This document shows, piece after piece, positions 37,731 through 50,500 of a DNA stretch of 64,000 nucleotides; within the stretch, counting starts at the first letter, position 1; each line of letters begins with the position of its first letter. Source of the DNA: Crambe crambe. Lineage: Eukaryota; Porifera; Demospongiae; Poecilosclerida; Crambeidae. Location of the stretch: assembly GCA_963924555.1 (NCBI GenBank), contig OZ004588.1, positions 1,488,001 through 1,552,000 on the forward strand, given 5' to 3'. The translations under genes and the position numbers were made by a program. The notes under the pieces were generated by a model. It was given only the letters and a program-made list of their open reading frames with translations, was not told the DNA's origin and did no database searches.

Positions 37731-37885
37731 TATGTGACAGTCGAGAAACTTTATTCACATTTTAGTCAAAGTTTGTTTTTATCATGACTGACGGTTTATA
37801 ATAAAATTTTCTGCCTTTCGAACTTTTTTTCCTCAAAAGTAGAAAGCATGAATAAAGTTTGATTTCTACCCTTGACTGTCACATA
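37731..37885. mobile_element. MITE copy 1, TA-flanked inverted-repeat element
   Basis: 155 bp bounded by TATGTGACAGTCG and GACTGTCACATA. Inside, AAACTTTATTCA near the left pairs with TGAATAAAGTTTGA near the right. A second copy with the same interior lies at 45878-46041. The TA at both ends is what Tc1/mariner-type elements leave. It contains an AATAAA (37800-37805), 275 nt after the stop of beta-helix gene B, which might serve as its poly(A) signal. Confidence 0.8.
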
Positions 37886-38048
37886 TACATCAATGTATGA
37901 GCAGTCAGCAGGGACAATGCATGTACACATTGGATATCAATCCAGTTACTGGTATAGATTCAGCTACTAATTGTTCAGCTTGACAATATAAAGAGACATG
38001 TAATTGTTATCACACAACCTTATATACATGAATTGATAAGCCTAAATT

Positions 38049-39491
38049 CACAAGGTGAAGGCCTTCATATGGTGGCTGATTCGGGCCACTTCCTTCCGCC
38101 TCATTTCCATGCATTTTCCATTGCATTTCCATTGTATTTCCATCTCAGTTCCATCCCAGTTCCATTCAAACGAGCATGCGCAAATAATGGCACTCGAACA
38201 CGTGTGAATTTATGAATCATGGATTCAGACTTCAAGCGAAGTCTTCTCAAGCTGTATTTTGAAGCTGGTTATCCTTACAAACTGATATTACATTTTTTAG
38301 CTGTCCTTCATGGCATTGTGTCCTTCGCAAGAGGAGAAGAGGTATTACTTTTTACATGTATCTGAATACCTAATATTGTGATATAATCTGAACTCTCTCA
38401 AATTGGTGCTCTACTTGGATATAGAGCTATGCAGCTCAAATTACAAGGATATAGACTTATACTATCAAGGCAAGGCTTCTTTTTTTAACTTGGTATTTTA
38501 ACTTGGTATTTAACTTGGTATCAGTAATGGATCCAGGAGGTGTGGCATCCAGAAAAAAGCACAGACTAAACAGAAGAGTGTATTCATCTAAAGTATTACA
38601 ATTGCCCACCTAGCCACTTGTATTAGTGTTCTCCTCCTCCTTTACTAGGGTCCCAACTACTGTTGGCATATTGATGGATTTGCCATACATGGTGGAATTG
38701 ATGGTAAATTTGAATGGATTCTATGATGATAGACATTGTCCACAGGTATATCATTGCACTGTAGTAGCTAATTGCATTAGCTATGAAACTTAATGTACAT
38801 AATAGGGATTGCTTAAAATTCTCCTTTATGAACGTCATAGCTACAAGCTGATCTTGACAGAATGAAAATGATTTGGAACAGACATCATATCAGAGCCAAT
38901 AGACAGTATGCAAATGGAATACCCAATGATAATTATGTATTATTTATCTGCAGAAAGAGGTACGTGTGCCACAAGCCAGGTGTACACTGTTTTATTCCAA
39001 CGAGTGTGATGACACTGATATTCAGCTTTGTTGGCAGTATGCATGTCAGAAACACCTTCCAACAGTCCAGAATTCTTAACTCTTGCAGAAATACAGAAAA
39101 CCATGTATTTTGATTTCATTCACCACATAAAAAATATCTAGTCTTTAGTTGAAATGCGTGATTTAAACATGAAAAATGATGCAGCGAGGTGCCAGGAAAG
39201 GTTGAAATAATGAAAATGGTTCAGTGACAATTGTATGAAATGATTAAGTTTGTTGCTCCATATAATTTAAGCAAGTTCACAAATATACTGTTAGATGGTC
39301 AGATAGTTGACAGGAACAAAACAATAGGAAGGTGGTTGGTCTGAGGGTTTGCGCATGCTTGTTTGAATGGAAGTAGGATGGAACTGGGATGGAAATACAA
39401 TGGAAATGCAATGGAAATGCGATGGAAATGCATGGAAATGAGGTGGAAGGAAGTGGCCCGAATCAGCCACCATACCTTCACAATCCTTGTG
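38049..39491. mobile_element. DNA transposon with long terminal inverted repeats
   Basis: The left end (38049-38186) and the reverse complement of the right end (about 39336-39491) share about 130 bp. The shared blocks are CACAAGG, then GGTGGCTGATTCGGGCCACT, several TTTCCAT repeats, and GCATGCGCAAA. The interior holds a decayed integrase-like frame. I could not find a clear target duplication. Confidence 0.75.
38219..38957 (+). pseudogene. Decayed integrase/transposase
   Basis: Four coding remnants in order. 38219-38341 encodes LYFEAGYPYKLILHFLAVLH. About 38527-38592 encodes MDPGG...KKHRLNRRVYSSK. 38648-38712 encodes GPNYCWHIDGFAIHGGIDG. About 38842-38957 encodes WNRHHIRANRQYANG. They resemble the eukaryotic integrase-core proteins in which GPNYxWHIDG, CIDG and WNTHRIRP blocks follow each other. 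About eight residues normally between HIDG and FxIHG are missing, and stops follow the GIDG block, so this copy is dead. Identification is from memory of the family, without a search. Confidence 0.6.
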
Positions 39492-39979
39492 TTCATAAAA
39501 CCCTCACTAATCTTCACAGACCTACCTTCAAAACACTCACTAACTTATCTTCATAGGCCTTCACAATCTTAAAATTCACCTTCACTATACTTTCATACAT
39601 CACAATAATCAATAACCAGTTACCTTCTCAATTTCTTTAAACTATAAACTTCTCAAATTCTTGTTTACCAACTTTCACAGCCTTCACAAACCTCAAGCTT
39701 CATGACCTTCACAGCCTTCACCACCCTTCAAAAACTTTCAAAAGGAACTAACTAGCTACTGTAGTTTGTATACATGATTATAATTTGAAATTTAGCTATT
39801 TTAGCATCATCAGTTTTCTTAAAAGCTTTCCTCCAGTAAGTGAATTGATTATCATATTTAAAGATCTTTTTTTTAGTGGTTTGAGTATGTAGTTCCCTGC
39901 AAGCTAGTAGCTACTCTGCAGCACCATCAGCTTTCATGATATTTATACCAGCTGTTCATTAAAAAGGAGGTGCTGTGTT

Positions 39980-40104
39980 AAACAACAAAATATTTAAACA
40001 AACAACCAAACAAATAAAATAAACAGCAAAAAACAAAAGTAGGACAAGACAAAAACAAGCAAACCAAAAAGACCAGATAAAAAGACAAAAAACAACAACA
40101 AAAC

Positions 40105-40135
<31 letters not shown>

Positions 40136-40175
40136 CAAAAAACAACAAAAAACAAAAAACAAACAACAACAACAA
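39980..40175. repeat. AAAC/AACAA-rich low-complexity tract
   Basis: A-rich stretch built of AAAC, AAAAC and AACAAC units. The long Phe/Leu/Cys frames on the minus strand are artefacts. Similar tracts lie near 28500 and 61407-61465. Confidence 0.9.
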
Positions 40176-41044
40176 AAAGATAGCAACAATTAGCTGTTAG
40201 CTCTACAATTGTAAATGCAGCATTCATACACCTTTAAGCAGCAATTATGAATGCTAGCTACAACCCATTCATATACACCTTTCAGCTACACAGCCATATC
40301 TTCCTTATTAATAAAGAAGGTGTTGAGTACACACCCCATAGAGCTGGGTCATGATTAAGTAGAGAATAGACCATGCATGTTATAATTTTAAAGTGTTGAG
40401 AAATGGCTCGGTGTCGGCTCCTCCCACTAACAAAGTACACATTTCGGGGGAATACAATCTCTGCCAGAAAAATGGGAAAATGAAAATTGTGAAGTCTTAG
40501 CTAGCAATCAAGTTAGACACAGAGAGGGAAGTTATAAAAAAATTACAATTATAATATTGATTACAGTAACTATAATAGCTTTCATATAAAGCACTACTGA
40601 TGTAAATAATTCTTCTGTTATTGCTATTTTAGCTTGAACTATATTAGCTGTCATGGCAGCAAATATTTGATGTGATGAACTTCAAAGCATCAAACAGGAC
40701 ATGGAGTCACACTTATTTGTACCTTTATTTTTTTTGGGACCTATGTAGTCACATATCAAGTATGCACACACTGTCAACAGAATCATGATTACTAACCCAC
40801 AGAGATGATTACTAACCCACACAGGATACTCATATTTCATTAGCTATATAGTATTAAATTTGGACTGGCTCCTTCAGTAATGTAAATAAAAAATTAATTT
40901 GTACCACTAATTAATAATAAAGAGGGATCAAAAATAGATCTAGCCAAAATTGATGTGATCAACCTCAACTTGTAGTTATGGCCATGTGTCTGTACTCTAG
41001 CTGTATCTCCAGCATGAGATAAACAGTCCATATTATAGAATTGA

Positions 41045-42118
41045 TATGGTGTCTGAATTCACTGGACTGGACTACACCTTCACCTTAAACTTGATCACAA
41101 AAAAAAACAAACATTTTGTGACATTATTGCCACTCAAAGTTAACCTATAACTAACTGAAGTAATTTATGTTTAACACTAGTTAGAAAATGGTATGCATAG
41201 TATGCTTTGATCTTTAGTCCTTAATCAGGCATTCAGTGTCATGAAGCCAGTATATTGTGGCTAGGTCTCTTACCTATAGGAAACCTATCCACAGCCTATT
41301 CACCAGTAAAAAACCTCACCACAGGCAGTAAGAACAGAATCAGACACCATTTCCTTATAGAAAACATTGAATTTCAACCATTGAGAGAATATAGGTGCTA
41401 GTCTCATACATGCAACAGACCCTGGCACATGCAAAACTATAGTAATTTGTCTACCACTAGCTAGAATCATCCTGCACACCTCTGAATGACACTTGTGGTC
41501 TTGCACAATTTTATGGTAAGGCCATAGGGTATGTTTGCTGCCTGTAAGAACTAGTTGGAAATTTTTAGTCAAGCTCTACCCTCCCCTCCTCTCCATTCCA
41601 CTTCCCTCTCTCCCCAGTAATCCAGTCCAGTGGTCCAGTCAGAAACCCAGATAGCTACAGGTGGGGTCATTGGTTATTGCCAACGGTAGCTTTGAACCTG
41701 TACGTGATAGTTTTGTACGGGGAAGGAGGAAAATGGAATGGAGGAGAGGGTAGAGTTTGAGTAGCTTTTACAAGCAGCAAACATGTACCATCATCTAGTA
41801 AATTCTATGGCCTTACCATTTCTTGTGCAAGACAACAAGTGTCATTCAGAGGTATGCAGGATGATAAGCACTTCTAGTGGTAAACAAATTACAAGTGTAG
41901 CTACCAGCAATTACTGCAATTACTGATTATTACTATATATAGTCATAACCAAGTGCTTTGATTGAACAGAAAAATCTTCTAGCTAAAGAGTTGAAGCACA
42001 AAAGAATGCTTGTTCGCTCACTTGCTGTCAAACAATGTTGCACATTGCCCTAGTATATTTTTGTTGTCAAGTTTAAGGTGAAAAGTCAATCCAGTAGTCC
42101 AGTGAATTAAGACATCTG
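41045..42118. mobile_element. Fold-back element of about 1.1 kb
   Basis: Outer arms at about 41049-41096 and 42068-42114 share GAATTCACTGGACT and CACCTTAAACTTGA in opposite orientation. Inner arms at about 41445-41560 and 41755-41890 share TGAATGACACTTGT/ACAAGTGTCATTCA, GTATGTTTGCTGC/GCAGCAAACATG and purine/pyrimidine-rich blocks. The interior carries CTGGACCA-type sequence. Confidence 0.65.
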
Positions 42119-42317
42119 GAGCAGCATGGTTTAAGATACTGGACACCTTTATTAACAGCATGAATAACAAAATAAATAAAGCTGGGGAAGATACTAGCTA
42201 TATTTAATCCTCAAGGTTATATAGTTTAAGAAGAAGACACATTATAATGAAAAAATATTTTAAGTGAGGTTTAAATGTTGCATGACAATTTAATGTGTGC
42301 ATAGAATCTACTATAGA

Positions 42318-42700
42318 TGAAGATATGTTTGCCGCTTGTAAAAGCTAGCCTCCCCTCCATTCCATTTTCTTCCCTCCCCGTACAAAACTATCCTAAGAAC
42401 TACGTACAGGTTCAAAGTTACCATCGGCAATAACCAATGACACTACCTGTATAGCTATCTGGGTGTCTGACTGGACCACTGGACTGGATTACTGCATGGG
42501 GAGGGAGAGAAGTGGAATGGGGAGGGGAGAGCTTGACTAAAAATTTCCAACTTACTATTTTTATGCTAGTTCTTACAAGCAGCAAACATGCCCTATGGCC
42601 TTATCATAAATTGTGCAAGATAACAAGTGTCATTCAGAGGTACATATATGCACTTCTAGTGGTAGACAAAATGTGCACTTCTATAGTTTTGCATGTAAAG
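42318..42700. mobile_element. Second, inverted copy of the fold-back element's inner part
   Basis: Shares with the previous element, in reverse orientation, the segment with CAAAACTATC, AGGTTCAAAGTTACC, GGCAATAACCAATGAC and CTGACTGGACCACTGGACTG. Its right side again has GCAGCAAACATGCCCTATGG and AGTGTCATTCAGAGGTA. Confidence 0.65.
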
Positions 42701-43363
42701 GGTGTGGAGCTCTTGAAAATCCAAGGTATAACTAGTACATGTATGCATAGCTATGTAGTTGAACCATGGATAGCATCACAAATGCTTACGTACGTATTAA
42801 CCCAGGCCAGATGTGGTATAGCTAACACTGTAGCATGAAGAATATGCCTCTTGCACTCATGATCATATGAGGCATATACGCAAATAGTATACAAATTATC
42901 TCTGCTGGTGAAATGAAGTATCTCTGCTGGTGAATAAGTATCATAGCATCTGGAAGCTATAGACTTAATTATGGTAAGCATTATTGTTTATCATCATTAT
43001 TGATAGTGGTAGTGTGCATGCGTGTGGTATCTTTGGTGATCTAAAGGTTATTTCCCTAATGGCTATAGGTTTGAGCCAATATAACAATATTATTGTATTT
43101 CCTAGACACTAGGCTTTACCGTGACTCAGGTCAATCTCAGCATACCTACTAGCCACTTCTAGTTCTCCAGACCACATCATATACAGTATGCAGCACATCC
43201 CCAAAAAATCTTTCCTAATTGCATTATTATTAATCACCTCCATAGACTATAAAAGCCTCATATACATCAGGACATTACTATTTTTGCATTCATAAACCTA
43301 ACTGGTTAGCTATAGCCAGTTAAAGAGCTCATAGCTACATAGCTATTTTTCAGTAACTTGACC

Positions 43364-44937
43364 ATGGCTGGTCAAAACTGCCTTGTGTGCACTTGTTTCA
43401 TTCTTTTCTCACTCACTGCAAATGTGTGGTGTGTACCAATGAGTCAGTTCTATCCATTTGGAGTGATGGAGGGCGACCTGCAGCTGCCCACACCTCCTTC
43501 TTCCAATTCTCCAATGGCAGTCAATGCACGTATCGATTTGTCAGTTCCAGTGCTCTTTTATGGACAGAGAACAAACATAATCTATGTGAGAATATTTATA
43601 GCTCGCCATATGCTAGCTTGGTAGCTAGCTATCTAGCGGGTAGCTACGTAGCAGTCAATAGCAATCAGGTACTTGATTTTATCCTTCGATTTATAATACG
43701 TACACTACTAGGTGAATTCTCAAGGAGCACTTTCCTTTAATGACTCCTTGTCTGTGGTTGAACCTCAAGCATTTCCCAGTCCTGTTCCTCTCATTGCTCC
43801 CTACTGGAGTCCAGTGGACTTGAGTCGTGGAGGAGGAGTCTACTACAGGACAACCAATGCTTCAACTCTGTTGCAACGAGCACAGGATGATGTTCTCTCC
43901 CAGTTTCCTTACTTGGAAGGAGTTTTTGAATCGACTTCACTGCTGATAGTGACGTGGCTAGAAGTACAGGAGTTTCAGGGAGGAAATGAGGTAAGTAGCT
44001 AGCTAGCTAGCTATGATATATGGCTGTAGTAACTGGAAATAACCTTTTTTTGCAGACCAACACATTTCAGTGTGTGATTACAACGAATGGTATCAAAAGC
44101 TTTGCACAATTGCTCTATCTTGATGATGGCATTCAGTGGGGACAGGGTGCTCAAATAGGACTGGATGTCATCTCTACTCCACTTGCAAGGATTGCACAAG
44201 GCCTGAACATCCTGCCCCTCAACTTTTCCCTCCCTGGGGCACTTACTAACCAGTCAGTCGACATTGAGCTCTCAGAAAATGCTGGTACTGCGGGGAAGTG
44301 GACTTTTCGTATTGATACTGAGACAATTCTCCAGCCTGGCCGTGAGCTATACATTTCAGTATATTAATAGCAGTACATGAGTGATTTATTGTTGCATGCA
44401 TGCAGAACTGCCGATTGAAATTTTCTTTCTGGGTTCAATAACAAGTGGAAATTCTACTGTAATCGAAGGCACAAATGGAACTATTTGCATCACTACTTTG
44501 CCACTGAACACAAGTGCTGAACAGTCTATACAAAACTTCTCTGCTGTTGTTAGCACGTCATCTGGGACAGCTGTTGGTATGTGTTAAAGTTTGGATAGAT
44601 AGCTAAGTGAATAGCGTACTCTCGATCTGAAAAATGAATGATAATTCATGCAAGTCGATCACAGTATATTATATCCTCTAAGCTTGAAAATCAGTATCAT
44701 AATAATATGTGTATTACGATGTTATAGGTGGACAGGATTACATTTCTATCGAACAGACTGTTTCACCACAAATATTCTTTGGTATATTGAATATTGAGTG
44801 TGTCCAGATTCCTACTATTGATGATAACCAGATAGAAGGGAATGAGGTCTTTAATGTCATGCTTCGGACTGAATCCTCCATTCCACTTACTCTGTTCATG
44901 GAATTACAAGTCACTTTAGCAGATAATGATTTTGACA
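43364..44937 (+). other. Module 1 (signal peptide, NIDO, Calx-beta)
   Basis: Exons 43364-43585, 43712-43990, 44056-44341, 44406-44576, 44728-44937. The NIDO half is the most nidogen-like of the series (IAPYWSPVDLSRGGGVYYR, then DGIQWGQGAQIG). Its Calx-beta has IDDNQIEGNEVF in place of the DDxIFEGEENF of later modules. This is the most diverged module and carries the start codon. Confidence 0.85.
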
Positions 44938-47427
44938 GTGAGTTCCAAATTTTGCTTGCATTTCTAGACTACTATTGAGTAAGGTGGTTGCTATAACTAA
45001 GTGGTATGCACCATAAGAGCTCTCTGCTCACTTTTATTTGAATTGCTTGAGGGGCAAACTAAACTGCTTACATCTTGAAAAGAACACCAAAGATGAAGAT
45101 TGGTCTGCTCAAATCCATAACAGCACCAGCCATCATCTAGCTAAATCCAAAAGTTTTGATTTGCTGTTATCATTCTTCCTCTTCTATATAAACCCATAAG
45201 AAGTGATGCAAAATATTTCCCATAATTATGGCTATTAAAAATTAACAAGTAGCTAATGAGGAAAAAAATATATGCTAAAAAATGTAGGGTTAGTGATTGC
45301 TGTACTTATGGTGTTTGTGAATAAACATCCTGCCTCTCTTGTATTACTGCTGGAGCATTTAGCTACCAGGCTCTTTCCAACCCATGGATTGGAGATGCAC
45401 AATGTGACTAGAAATCTTATTAGACTGTGCTAATGTGAAAAAATGATGCAATCTCTCAGGTTGATTGAACACATGCATGACCAGGAAGTTGAACTTTGAA
45501 TGGAATATTGTTCAGTGAATTAATGCTTATTAGTATTGTGAGTGCATTATCATTAGCTTATGGCTGAAGCTAGACTCGATTAGATTCTAAGTGTATGTAT
45601 GTGTGAATGTGATCTATTTTTCACTTTGCCACACCATGCACCCTAATTAATAATCCGATGATTGTTGCTTTATTTTTAGCACGACAATTTGGTGAAAGTT
45701 TCCCATTTAGTGAAGGTGACTCAAGTCTCCAGCTCCTTTTCGATCGCACTTCTTTCTTCATTCTTCCCAGACCATTCATGTTTTATGGTGGACAGGAATC
45801 AAGACTATATGTATGAAAATAATCAGATTATATCCAGCCAATGCAGCTAGTTAGTATTTGTGGTAAAAATTATTATATATGTGACAATCGAGGGTAGAAA
45901 TCAAACTTTATTCACATTTTAGTCAAAGTTTACTTTTGTCATGACTGATGCTTTACAATAAAATTTTCTGCCTTTCAAACTTTTTTTTTCAAAAGTAGAA
46001 AGCGTGAATGAAGTTTAATTTCTACCCTTGACTGTCACATATGTGGATTCAAGCAATCTGATTGGTCCATTACTGTTGAATAATTCACGGTATTTAATGG
46101 CATTATTCAACGCCTTGTCTACGCATGTGCAGACTAGCCTAGTAACGTTTTCGGCTGACATTTCTGAAGATGATAGGCAAGCTTAATTGAATTCTACAGT
46201 GGTTTGTCAAAGTGCATTGGCTTATCTTAGTTGCTTGTACGTAGGTCTGGTGGGCTGATAGGCTTATCTAAGTGCTTCATGGTAAGTACACATGGCATAT
46301 GCAGCCGCCTGGCTGGAACCAACTGTAGAATCCACTTATATATATAATAAAATGCTTATTCCATACTCCTTTGTAGATTTATTACTACCCTTGGTTGGGC
46401 ATATTTCACCCTTGTGAAATATTCCAAACTTGGGTAGTGATAAATCATGATATTCAATGCAGGAGTGTGCAATAAGTATTAAATATTTGACTCGCACTCA
46501 CAATAAGCTATGTGTTTAGTGCTTACAGTTGGGAACTAAATATATACAATTTTTATGGTATCAAATTCAAGCATGTTATCTAATGGGATTGACACCTAAT
46601 CAAAACCATACTTTTGATTTCAAAGGTATTGTACAAAAAATAGGCTTCATGATTGTAGCTCGGTAACCTTTAACTGACCTTAATTAGTGCCTTGTACAAT
46701 GGAATAGCTAGCTACCATGGGACTGGAACACTTTATGAGCATAAATTCACATGAATTTCAGGAGAAAATAATTATTTAAATAATCAATATTCGTTAAAAT
46801 TAATTTTCAGAATGATACTGCATAGTGATAGTTACGTCATCTGTAGCTAGCGTGGTCTACTCCACATTCACAAAGAAACTCCTCATTGATAGTTGCATCC
46901 TAGATGGTGTGACCCAGACATGCTTACTACTCCTATTGTGAACTATAATACTGTTTATTGCTCTTTATAGGTGAGCGAGAATGGAATTCTCTCTTTTAGA
47001 GGTCCATTCATTAGCACTATTATTAGAGATTTCGATTCCTTCTTTCACTTTCAACCTCTCATTGCCCCCCTGTGGACTGATTTGGATAGCACCAATTCCT
47101 CACAGCTGGAGGGTGGTAGAATACTGTTTCGGATGGCTTCGGATGAAAATACACTGAAGCGTGCAAAGAACTTGACAAGAGAGCACTTTCCTAGTGTGAA
47201 TTTTGAACCCACTGATGTCATCATAAGCACTTGGGTTGAAGTGAGACACCGACGGACAAGTAACATGACATCAGATGTAAGCTTGCAGTGGTGTAGCTAA
47301 TAAGAATTATTTCGTTGCAGCTACTTCCTGGGCAAGTGCAAAGCATTGTGGGAGTGAGTGCAAATGCTCATTTTAGAGATATCTTAAGACTGCTGGCATA
47401 CGAATTTGGGGCATAAATTATTCCAAC

Positions 47428-47523
<96 letters not shown>

Positions 47524-50500
47524 ATATATACACATACACATAGAATAACATTTCATGTCTCGTCCATGTGACTTGATCGATCATGCTACATATTTGAATT
47601 AAATTGGCTGAACATTGTTCCCATGAATTATATCAATTTCCAAGTTACGAATCTAGCTCTGTCTTATGCAGGTTGCCAACACTTTTCAAGTGGCTCTGAT
47701 CTACAATACTGAAACTTCCTTTGTATTTTTCTTCTACGATGAAATCAATGTGGCACCAAATCCTGTAAATGTTGGTTTTAGTCCTTCCTCTTTTAGAAGG
47801 GGATCCAGGGAGTCTTTCATGCTGCTCAATGGAAGTTCTGTTTTCAGTGGGAGTAATGTTGGAATACCTGGGACCTACGCATATCGTGTGGATTTTGCAT
47901 CATTCATTGCAGAGCCACAAGGTAGTCAATTAGAGTGCAATGCACAGTTGAATATAATGTTATTAAAAAAACAATAAAACTGCCTCTGTGACCAACACAA
48001 TAACATTATCTGATGCATCATATCATAGCTATTTTCCTGTTATAGTGAAATAGAATTGTGTTATTTTGACACAAATTTTACATTTTTACTCAAAAAACAT
48101 GCCACTCCAGAAGCACATGATTGAAACATGGTGTTGATTACAGTCAAGTGGCTGTTACTACATTGTAGAAGAGTCGAAATTTTTTCTAAGAGGCTTAAGC
48201 TTGTTACAGTGCTGGCTATATATAGCGTGCTCTAAACATCATCATTTTCCTCTTCATCCTGGACTTGAAAATATTTTTGATTTGCTTGTGAAGTTTTAGA
48301 AGCCATTCCAAATTCAATTTTGAATGTTTAATGATAGTTAAATGAGGTTAATCGGATGAGGATATATTTGCACGCATGCACACTATATTAGGCACTCGCA
48401 TGTGCACAACGTACAGCTGGTTTCTTTAATAGCAGCAGCCTCTCCTTAGCAGCAGCCTTTACGAGATCCTAGCTCAAGTTCAGCTAGCATGCAACTAGCT
48501 TGCCTGTTTCAGCCTCCTGCCTTGTGCCCTCCCTCATTTTCTTGTACATATTCCATCTTTTAGATGTGATCTGGATTGGGCCATTCCTGGAGGCTATATG
48601 TGCCCCCAGGACATACTCCCAAGTGCTTTATGCACCAATATACATTTCATCCTGCAAGGGGGCGCTCAGGGGCTTACAAGCCATAAGCATAATAGCCTCC
48701 AGGCAACATTAAAAACAGCCTCTGGCATCAGGCCCTGCCCAGTCCTACTCCAAAACAGGTGAAGGTACAGCTGGTAGGCTACTGCAACGCATACATCCGG
48801 GAGATTAAATTATGTATATGGAGCATACCACGTCATCCCTACATAAAGAGAGCTACTGCTCTCTCTGATAGCCAGCTGCATGTAGACTATGATTATAATT
48901 CATTATTTTCCACACAATAGATGTTGTAGTGCACTTTTCCCAAGATGTCTACTCTGTGAGTGAGGCTAGTAGTACTCTGCAAGTGTGTGTGCTGATACAA
49001 GGACGGCTAAATGGCAGTGTCACTTTGGAAATACAATCCATCGGTAATGGGAGTGCTCAAGGTGAATATATAGTCCACATGCAACCACAGTAGCTGTATA
49101 TTGTTAGAGCCCAAGGACGAGAGCGATGTAGCTAAGTCATATACCGCCTTACTTTGACATTATTCGGGTGATAGCTATCGATATCACAATAATGAACTTC
49201 CAAATAACACCCTGTGATTGTACATATTACAACCAAACCACAAGTAGGCTGGAAAAAGGTAGATAGCTTTTTTGAATACTTTTGCACTTTTATTAGTTTC
49301 TAGCGATTATGAAGAGGTGATGCTAACTATAACATTCACCGAAAGTGGTAGTCTGGTTCAGTGCTTCAATGTGGCCATAAGGAACGATGACATATTTGAA
49401 CTCGATGAAAGTTTCGTCTTGGCAATTGAATCCTCAACAGAGAGTTCAGTGCTAGTCGCTAATGCTTCAGTATCTGTTATCATTCAGGATGATGAAGGTG
49501 ATTATTAATATTCATGCAATTGTTGTAGGTACTTATGTTCTTTTTTCTTTCTAATGTGATCATTCAACTCCAGTTGGTGTATTTGGAGAGTCCTTTCAGT
49601 TTGGAACGTCCGTTGGAGACTCAGTGGCACGTCCACGTTTTGATTCATCATTTTTTTTCAGCTTGCCGTTTGATACTCCACTCACAATCTATGGAATTCC
49701 ACAAACTAGAATTTTTGTAAGCAGCAACATAATATTATTGCCATTATTATTAATACCATCATTATATTCATTCTTAGGTGAGTGAAAATGGCATCATTTC
49801 TCTTGGTGGCTCATTGTTCAATGGATTTCCACAAAATTTAAATTTTCTGTTGTTTACATTTTCAACTCTTATTGCTCCATTTTGGAGCAATGTGGACCTT
49901 AACAGATTTGGAGTGATATTCCATCGCATTGCAAATGATTCGAATAGCCTGAAACGAGCTGAAAACCTCACTGCCATGCTCTTCCCTGGGACTGAAGTAG
50001 GAGAAGTAACTGGTGTGACAGTGATTACTTGGTACAGAGTTGCTGAAGTACGATTTCCTTTTGGAAACTTTAGCACTGATGATGAGGTAGAGCATAATTA
50101 TGTTAGCTACAACTGTAAGAGAGTCCAGAGGTGGATTTATGAATTACTGATATTAGAAATTACTGATATAGCTAAGAGGGCTCAGGAGAGTTTGGGTTTG
50201 CTGCAAGCTATGGATTGTGTGACACTTTTAATATAGCTATGGCATATTTTCTTTTTATCAGGAAAACACATTTCAAGCAGTTCTAGTGTCTGCTGCAAAT
50301 TCCTCCTTTGTCTTCTTCTTCTATGGAGCCATCGAGTGGGGCAGGTTCAGCAACATTGGTTTTAGTCCCTCACGGTCATCCTTTGGAGGAAATCCTCGTG
50401 GTCAACCATTCATGATCCCCATTGCCCTGACCAATGCCACTGTGGATATTGAGACTACCAGTAATGTTGGGGTTCCTGGATTTTATGCCTTTCGTGTGGA

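Larger units (their letters stand above)
37526..43363. other. Transposon-rich gene desert
   Basis: Almost 6 kb with no intact gene. It holds a TA-flanked MITE (37731-37885), a TIR element with decayed integrase (38049-39491), CTTCA-rich sequence (about 39495-39745), an AAAC-rich tract (about 39980-40175), and a large fold-back structure with a second copy (41045-42118 and 42318-42700). The remaining parts are AT-rich and show nothing recognisable. Confidence 0.65.

Noticed and set aside
39959..40227. Cys/Phe-rich frames that look like a membrane protein
   Set aside because: They are the reverse of an AAAC/AACAA low-complexity tract.
41300..42838. Short open frames (90 and 108 codons) in the fold-back region
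   Set aside because: They are related to each other because they lie in the two copies of the same repeat; they are not genes.
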